From positions 1 through 42,635 of the forward strand of contig JAAELY010000016.1 of assembly GCA_024226335.1 (NCBI GenBank): DNA of 42,635 bases. The letters run 5' to 3'. This document shows positions 37,954 to 42,635 of the stretch, one piece after another. This DNA comes from a bacterium. GTDB lineage: Bacteria > Myxococcota_A > UBA9160 > SZUA-336. Every line of letters starts with the position of its first letter. The stretch's first letter is position 1. A model generated the notes under the pieces. It had not been told where the DNA came from. It did no database searches and saw only the letters and a program-made list of their open reading frames with translations. The position numbers were made by a program, and so were the translations under genes.

Positions 37954-38658
37954 ATGCAGAAGATGAAGCTGGGATTCGAAAGCAATTTTGTCCGCAGAGC
38001 GCGCACGTATGCGCTCGCTCTGCTTGGTGCGGCGCTGCTTCAGCCCGCTACGGCCAGTGCTCTTGGAGTGGACCTCACGCTCGAGTTTCCGAGCCAGGTC
38101 GTGCTCGGGTCATCCGTGGCCTTGCATGATGACTCTCCCGCGATCTCCACGCTTGCCATGACCCTTACCGGCAACACGCTTTCTTTCGACAACCTGCAGA
38201 TTCACTCGACCAATGCCTCTGCGGTTTCGACGTACCAGTTCCTGGTTCTCGGTCCGGTTTCGGGTACGCTCAACGCGAACGGCTCCTATACTACGAATGC
38301 CTTCGACGTTCAGGTTACGAAGTACCAGACCGGTGGCGCCGGAACTCTCTGGACCGACACCATGACCGGCATTGTGCTGACCACCGAGAGTAGTTTTCGC
38401 GATTGCAACGACAACGGCAAAGACGCCACGTTCTTCGGTTCGCGATTGGGTGCGGCTGCGACCAACCACATCACTCTGGTTGGCACGGCCTGTCCGCAGG
38501 ACTTCGGCGGCACGACGCTTCCCGAATTTCAGGACGCATCCTTCATGATGAGTCTGAACGGCGTCCTGCCGATCGTGCTCCCCGAGCCGAGTGTGGCTCT
38601 GCTCCTGGGTGCAACTCTGTTCGCGCTGGCCGTTCCGGTTCGGTCCCGTCACAAGTGA
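37954..38658 (+). CDS. PEP-CTERM sorting-signal exported protein
   Basis: PEP-CTERM proteins are exported and then processed by an exosortase, usually in exopolysaccharide-producing Gram-negatives. This 234-residue protein has a long signal peptide (basic VRRAR, then ALALLGAALL, cleavage after ASA near 36). The beta-rich middle part is rich in Thr, Ser and Asn, with a few cysteines. The C-terminal sorting signal is PEP at 210-212, the hydrophobic stretch ALLLGATLFALAVPV and the basic end RSRHK. The middle part matches no family I recognise. AGAGG and GAGGGGG precede the start; M4 is an alternative. Its stop overlaps the next gene by GTGA. No exosortase gene is in the window. Confidence 0.88.
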   Translation: MQKMKLGFESNFVRRARTYALALLGAALLQPATASALGVDLTLEFPSQVVLGSSVALHDDSPAISTLAMTLTGNTLSFDNLQIHSTNASAVSTYQFLVLGPVSGTLNANGSYTTNAFDVQVTKYQTGGAGTLWTDTMTGIVLTTESSFRDCNDNGKDATFFGSRLGAAATNHITLVGTACPQDFGGTTLPEFQDASFMMSLNGVLPIVLPEPSVALLLGATLFALAVPVRSRHK

Positions 38659-39911
38659 CTTGGAACCAGGACTCGGGGCGTTGCCCGAGAGTCCTGGCTG
38701 CAGTCGCCCTCAGCGCTTCGGTTGCCCTGCTGTCTCCTTCGGGAGCTGCAGCCGGCGAATGCCCTTCGTTCGTCTCGAACTCGGAAGGGCTACCGACGCA
38801 AATCGAGTGGCGCACGCGGCCGGCTCTCGCCGACGTCAATAACGATGGACTACTGGACCTGGGAGCCAACCCGCGCAAGGGCGCACGGCCTTACGTCTGG
38901 CTTTCAAAACAGGACGGCAGCTGGGAAATGTCTTCACGCGGTCTGGCCACACCGGATTTCGACTGTGGCGTCGGCGTCGACTTTGCTGACGTAAATGGCG
39001 ACGGTCACCAGGATCTCGGGGTTGCGGATCACTGCCAGGGGCTCTTCGTATTCATGGGTGACGGTACCGGCCGCTGGCGGATGGGCCGACGGCCCAATCC
39101 GGGCGGACACCAGAACTACGAGGACCTGACCTTCGGCGACATCAATGGCGATGGCCACCAGGACATCGTCGCGGTCGGCGCACTCAAGGGCGGTATGATC
39201 GCGTTGCTGGGCGACGGCAAGGGCGGCTGGAAACGCCACCTCGGGGAACTGCCACGCACGGGCTACGGCACGAACGTGATCCTGGACGATCTCAACGGAG
39301 ACTCCGCACTCGACATCGTAGCGGCGTTTTCGCCCATGGCGCGACGGGGCCGCAAGTTGCACGCCGTCTGGTTGAGCAAGAACGCGGGCGAGAGCTTCGA
39401 GTCGGTCGAGACGGGCCTTCCCGACGAGGGTTCCTACTACGGTGTGGCCACGGGCGATGTGAATGGCGACGGCCACCGCGATCTGGCACTGGCGAGTAAC
39501 CGGCGCTCCGACTGGTTCCCGCTGCGCGTACTGCGCGGAGATGGAACCGGCAAGAACTGGTCGCATCCGGCTCCAGGCCTTCCGGAACCGGGAACGGACG
39601 TCTTCTATGCAGTCGAACTCGTGGATATCAACGGAGATGGCCTGGATGATCTGATCGCGAGCCGTCACCATACCTCGGGAATCCGCCTCTGGCTGGCCAG
39701 CAAGGAAGGCCGTTGGAACGAGTGCACCGACACCGGATTGCCGAGCGATGGCGGTGAGGAGATGCGAGGTTGGGGGCTGGCCGTGGACGACGTCAACGGA
39801 GACGGGCTGAGAGACATCGTGTTTGCCCGCGGCCGTCAGAGCCACGGTGCGATTGAAACATGGATTCAAACAGGCAGCGTCCCGGCAGGCGCGGCCGGAG
39901 ATTCGCAATAG
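38655..39911 (+). CDS. Secreted FG-GAP/VCBS-repeat beta-propeller protein
   Basis: The 418-residue product starts at the GTG that overlaps the PEP-CTERM stop (GTGA). It has a signal peptide (LAAVALSASVALL, cleavage after AAA near 33). Seven calcium-binding-type motifs of the form DxNxDGxxD begin at about residues 60, 112, 162, 212, 268, 324 and 379; examples are DVNGDGHQDLG and DINGDGLDDLI. The even spacing of 50-56 residues fits a single seven-bladed beta-propeller. The fourth motif is weaker (DLNGDSALD). Such proteins act extracellularly in adhesion or ligand binding. The longer open frame upstream reads the previous gene out of frame. No enzymatic domain is visible. Confidence 0.88.
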   Translation: MTWNQDSGRCPRVLAAVALSASVALLSPSGAAAGECPSFVSNSEGLPTQIEWRTRPALADVNNDGLLDLGANPRKGARPYVWLSKQDGSWEMSSRGLATPDFDCGVGVDFADVNGDGHQDLGVADHCQGLFVFMGDGTGRWRMGRRPNPGGHQNYEDLTFGDINGDGHQDIVAVGALKGGMIALLGDGKGGWKRHLGELPRTGYGTNVILDDLNGDSALDIVAAFSPMARRGRKLHAVWLSKNAGESFESVETGLPDEGSYYGVATGDVNGDGHRDLALASNRRSDWFPLRVLRGDGTGKNWSHPAPGLPEPGTDVFYAVELVDINGDGLDDLIASRHHTSGIRLWLASKEGRWNECTDTGLPSDGGEEMRGWGLAVDDVNGDGLRDIVFARGRQSHGAIETWIQTGSVPAGAAGDSQ

Positions 39912-39962
39912 AACACACGGAACGATGGACGGGGTGATATCGTTTTTCAGGCCGGTAATTCC

Positions 39963-40030
39963 GTCGCAAAGGCTCTGCCTCCAGAGGGCCAGCGACACCC
40001 GGTGCAGGCTGCATGCTCGCAGCCGCACCG
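39963..40030 (+). other. Tandem strong hairpins in the spacer before the ASH-domain gene
   Basis: Hairpin 1 (39963-39996) has outer arms GTCGC/GCGAC and an inner GG-CTCTG/CAGAG-CC stem with a CCTC loop. Hairpin 2 (40000-40030) pairs CGGTGC-A-GGCTGC with GCAGCC-GCACCG around a six-base loop, giving twelve base pairs. Three bases separate them. No T run follows directly, so a simple terminator is doubtful; a structured leader RNA or repeat remnant is possible. I saw no match to a known riboswitch. Confidence 0.4.
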
Positions 40031-40145
40031 ACCGGGATTCCCGAACTATTTCCTTTACTTCTAGCTTTCCGATCGGGCATGATCGGTCGCGTTCGGAACG
40101 AAATCAGGTTCGAACGGCTGAGCTGGATATGCGGAGTTGGACTCG

Positions 40146-41825
40146 ATGAGTTTTCGAAAAGTTTGCCTTCTGGGCATTCCACTCGTACTGCTGGCAGCAG
40201 CTGCGTTTGGATTTCAGCGCGCAGGTCTTTTCGACCTGTCAGATGTGCTGAGCTTCGGCGGCGAGGGACGCCTGACGCTCGATCCAGCGGAGATCGATTT
40301 CGGACCGGTGACCTTGGGAACGGGTTCGCGGGTGATCCAGGTACTGGCCATCAACGACGGTGACGAGCTTCTCTCCGTAGAGAGCGTGAGCGCCGAGGCA
40401 CCCTTTCTCCCGGAAATGGATCCCTTCGAACTGGAGCCCGGCGACGCGCGTTTCTTCTCGGTCAGGGTCCTGCCGAAGCAGGCCGGCGAGATCAACGGCA
40501 CGCTGACGGTCGAGACGTCCGAGGGCGGACACAAGGCGTCGCTCAGGGCGCTGGCGCAACTTCCTCCACGGATTTCCATCGAGCCCGCGTCGCTTTCGTT
40601 CGGAGCCGTGCAGTTGCTCGAAACGGCGACCGGTGTGATCACGATCAGCAATCACGGACAGGGAGACCTCGAAATCAACGCGACTTCTCCGAGCGTGTTC
40701 AAGTCGCACCTCGCGGACAAGCGGATTCCCGCGGGCGGCAAGACGACGCTGACCGTCGTGTTCAGCCCGGCCGAGGCCACCGAGTACATGATGAGTTTCA
40801 CCGTGGTGGCCAATGACCCAGAACACGAGAAGACCGTGGTCGGCCTGAGCGGGAGTGGGGTCGAAGATCCCTTGAACCCAATCGCGAGTGCCAGCCCGGC
40901 TCAGCTGGATTTCGGCAAGGTGCCGGTCGGTTCCACGGAAACGCGCTGGATCAGCGTGAGCAACTCCGGAACGGATCCGCTCACCATCAATAGCACGAGG
41001 ATTCCGGCACCGTACTCCACGTCCATTCAGGGGCGAATCATTGCGGCCGGTGAAACGCTCGGCTTCCCGATCAGCTACGCGCCGACCAACGATCAGACTC
41101 ACTCCGGCACGCTCTCCATCCTTAGCAACGATTCCGTCCGCGGCCCGCTCGCGGTGTCTCTGACGGGGGAGGGCTATCCCGGAACTGCGGAGCAGCTTGC
41201 GGCCACCGGCTACCAGGCGCCGACCGAGGGTTCGACCAATCCGACCAAGTCGATTCTCGAGCGTCTGGCGCTGTACGGCGGCAGCAGCGAGGACACGCTC
41301 ATGACCGACGAGAGCCTCGGAGACGCTGACGAAACTGTCGCGGCACACCGGTCGATTCTCGACGGAAGCCAGATCACGTATGGCGCGTACTACGCGAAAA
41401 TCGACGACTTCCACATCGACAATGTGCGTTTTGGCGAAGCGACGATCGAGTTCGAGGGTGTGAATTTTCCCATTGTCAGCGGAGCGATCGGCTCGTACTG
41501 GGAGTTCGATCCGACCAGCGCGATCGGAACCGTCAGCGATAACGGCGATATCGGAAACATGACGATGTCGCTCACCGGAGTGGATCGGGGCAACTACCCA
41601 CTGGCCGTGAACATCGAGTTCACCACGGGCACGACCCACTATCAGATTGGGGACGGCCAGTGGAAAACGATGACCGGGAGCGCGATCAATGAACGTGGCA
41701 TATACACCGTGGTGGGTTCTGGAATGATGACACAGGGCGCGCTGAAGGGTGAGTGGGTTCGAGTCAAGATCAATGGGAATGTCAATACGGGTGAGATTGT
41801 GGTTGTTTCGGATGGGGGCGAATAA
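40146..41825 (+). CDS. Exported protein with three ASH (choice-of-anchor D) domains
   Basis: The 559-residue product starts at ATG, with GGAG nine bases upstream. It has one hydrophobic N-terminal segment (GIPLVLLAAAAFGF), a signal peptide or anchor. Three ASH/choice-of-anchor-D immunoglobulin-like domains follow, near residues 40-135, 140-240 and 250-345. Each begins with a pattern such as LTLDPAEIDFGPVTLG, ISIEPASLSFGAVQL or ASPAQLDFGKVPVGS. The last 180 residues form a beta-rich domain I do not recognise, with acidic and Gly/Thr-rich strands. It probably is a surface or matrix protein. It follows the FG-GAP gene by 234 bases that contain two hairpins. Confidence 0.8.
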   Translation: MSFRKVCLLGIPLVLLAAAAFGFQRAGLFDLSDVLSFGGEGRLTLDPAEIDFGPVTLGTGSRVIQVLAINDGDELLSVESVSAEAPFLPEMDPFELEPGDARFFSVRVLPKQAGEINGTLTVETSEGGHKASLRALAQLPPRISIEPASLSFGAVQLLETATGVITISNHGQGDLEINATSPSVFKSHLADKRIPAGGKTTLTVVFSPAEATEYMMSFTVVANDPEHEKTVVGLSGSGVEDPLNPIASASPAQLDFGKVPVGSTETRWISVSNSGTDPLTINSTRIPAPYSTSIQGRIIAAGETLGFPISYAPTNDQTHSGTLSILSNDSVRGPLAVSLTGEGYPGTAEQLAATGYQAPTEGSTNPTKSILERLALYGGSSEDTLMTDESLGDADETVAAHRSILDGSQITYGAYYAKIDDFHIDNVRFGEATIEFEGVNFPIVSGAIGSYWEFDPTSAIGTVSDNGDIGNMTMSLTGVDRGNYPLAVNIEFTTGTTHYQIGDGQWKTMTGSAINERGIYTVVGSGMMTQGALKGEWVRVKINGNVNTGEIVVVSDGGE

Positions 41826-41830
41826 CAAGT

Positions 41831-41854
41831 CGGGGAGATTCCCGGCGAAGTTTT
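41831..41854 (+). terminator. Weak terminator-like hairpin after the ASH-domain gene
   Basis: CGGG (41831-41834) pairs with CCCG (41841-41844) around GAGATT; a T4 run follows at 41851 after six bases. The short stem and the gap make function doubtful. Confidence 0.25.
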
Positions 41855-41876
41855 CGATTTAGAGAGGAGCTGGATT

Positions 41877-42410
41877 ATGCGGATGTTGGATTTGATGCTG
41901 AGTGGAACGTTGATGTTGGGTACGATGGCGCCGGGCCTGGGCTTTGCCGAAGAGGCCGGGGGCAGTGCGGCTACGCCGGCTGCGGCCAGTTCGGAGTTGA
42001 GTGAGCAGGAGGTTTTTCAGGCTCGGCTCAATGACTACTGGGAATCGAAGCTCAAAAACATCGCGAAGGTGTACACGTTCTATCAGCCGCATTCCGAAGG
42101 TGGCCCCAAGTTCACCAATGAGGTGTCTGAGGGTGGGTCCATCTTTCCGGAGAGTTTCGAGATCACGAAGGTCGAGGTGGACGGAGAGAAGGCGGATGTC
42201 GAGGTGGAGGTCGTCATGGACACCGAATCCGTCGGCGTGAAGCTCGCCCTGAAAGACCGCACCATGACTTTCAAGTCGAAGTGGTTCAAGTCGAAGACGG
42301 GTGTCTGGTACAAAGTGCCGGTCAAGCCGAAGGGCCTGCCGACCACGCAGCCGCGACGCAAGCCCGCGCCAGATCCGGCGCGAGTGGAGGAGGGCGCGAA
42401 GGCCGAATAG
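41877..42410 (+). CDS. Small secreted protein of unknown function
   Basis: The 177-residue product has a signal peptide (LMLSGTLMLGTMAPGLGFA, cleavage near residue 24) and an Ala/Ser-rich linker. A domain of about 110 residues follows: it begins VFQARLNDYWESKLKNIAKVYTFYQ, has alternating charged strands such as ITKVEVDGEKADVEVEVVMD, and includes KTGVWYKVPVKPKG. The helix-then-sheet order and the final W-Y segment faintly recall NTF2-like domains, but I would not assign it. The C-terminal 30 residues are Pro/Arg/Glu-rich. GAGAGGAGC lies before the ATG. It belongs to the run of exported-protein genes at this end. Confidence 0.7.
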   Translation: MRMLDLMLSGTLMLGTMAPGLGFAEEAGGSAATPAAASSELSEQEVFQARLNDYWESKLKNIAKVYTFYQPHSEGGPKFTNEVSEGGSIFPESFEITKVEVDGEKADVEVEVVMDTESVGVKLALKDRTMTFKSKWFKSKTGVWYKVPVKPKGLPTTQPRRKPAPDPARVEEGAKAE

Positions 42411-42412
42411 GC

Positions 42413-42435
42413 CAGTGGCCTGAAACGGCCCACTG
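42413..42435 (+). terminator. Hairpin after the small secreted-protein gene
   Basis: CAGTGGCC (42413-42420) pairs with GGCCCACTG (42427-42435) around TGAAAC, with a single bulged C. It begins two bases after the stop codon. There is no T run, so termination would have to be of a non-classical kind. Confidence 0.3.
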
Positions 42436-42567
42436 CAAGCGAATTGCTCAGATTCGCACGGATGATTGTTCTGTTGTTGGATGCATGCTGATGCTGATGT
42501 TGGCGTAGCTACGCAATGGTGTGTGGTCACGTAAAGGGTGGGAAACCCTGTGGGTAGGAGAATGAAG

Positions 42568-42635
42568 ATGAAGCGACTATTTCGCTCGATGATTGCTGGG
42601 GCCCTTGCGGTTCCGTTGCTGGTTGCAGCGGGTGC
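42568..42635 (+). CDS. Start of another exported protein (cut by window edge)
   Basis: Only the first 22 codons are inside the window. They read as a signal peptide: basic KRLFR, then MIAGALAVPLLVAAG. ATG at 42568 has GGAG seven bases upstream; an in-frame ATG at 42562 is too close to it. The same kind of start precedes each gene in this block. Nothing more can be said about the product. Confidence 0.6.
   Translation, partial: MKRLFRSMIAGALAVPLLVAAG

Noticed and set aside
39961-40031. GEMM-type riboswitch before the ASH gene, suggested by CGCAAAGG
   Set aside because: Only a short stretch resembles the class; the rest of the conserved core is missing.
40239-41828. 529-codon minus-strand frame opposite the ASH-domain gene
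   Set aside because: The product is Arg/His-rich without a plausible domain; the plus strand has a signal peptide and repeated ASH patterns.

Overview
The window is GC-rich (roughly 60% by eye), densely coding DNA from a Gram-negative bacterium. The Lpt lipopolysaccharide-transport genes, a TolC-type channel, a heptose phosphatase (GmhB), SecD/SecF and several lipoproteins all imply an outer membrane. The order lptC-lptA-lptB-rpoN-ptsN-hprK-rapZ-EIIA-HPr-ptsI, a CarD regulator next to ispD-ispF-cysS, a bactofilin and a PEP-CTERM protein together suggest a deltaproteobacterial-grade lineage (Myxococcota or Desulfobacterota-like), probably one known mainly from environmental genomes. That placement is inference from gene order and protein families. 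I see no rRNA, tRNA, CRISPR array, insertion sequence or prophage.

Layout. Positions 1-1190 hold greB and a small exported protein; bases 1-284 show nothing I can name. Positions 1228-9008 form one long forward operon, headed by a good sigma-54 promoter candidate: lptC, lptA, lptB, rpoN, ptsN, a short hprK, rapZ, a mannose-type EIIA, HPr and ptsI. This is a regulatory phosphotransferase system with no sugar permease in the window. Positions 9046-11811 hold metK and ahcY (the S-adenosylmethionine cycle), with a switch-like hairpin pair in front and a terminator behind. Positions 11847-15838 hold a SpoIID-type protein, yajC, secD and secF. Positions 15856-20776 lie on the minus strand: tetR-tolC, then bactofilin-tetR-metallohydrolase. 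Positions 21086-28379 carry carD, ispD, ispF, cysS, uvrB and uvrC. Positions 28404-32322 carry a retropepsin-like exported protein, a small unknown protein, comEC and a 45-residue membrane micro-ORF. Positions 32338-37556 hold gmhB, a lipoprotein aminopeptidase, prmA (opposite strand), a GDP-6-deoxymannose-reductase-like gene and a large membrane/TPR protein. From 37954 to the right edge there are five consecutive genes for exported proteins: PEP-CTERM, FG-GAP propeller, three-ASH-domain protein, a small secreted protein, and a fragment starting with a signal peptide.

How it works together. Most of the left two thirds is housekeeping: envelope biogenesis, the nitrogen-type PTS with its sigma factor, SAM recycling, protein export, isoprenoid synthesis and nucleotide excision repair. 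Neighbouring genes are very often joined by 4-base NTGA overlaps, many with GTG or TTG starts, so translational coupling is the rule. The least explained part is the right end, a surface or extracellular module with long, structured non-coding leaders before two of its genes. Other points of interest are the sigma-54 site in front of the operon that encodes sigma-54, the short HPr kinase, an IspF with altered active-site positions, and a TetR gene whose homologous region extends upstream of any standard start codon.
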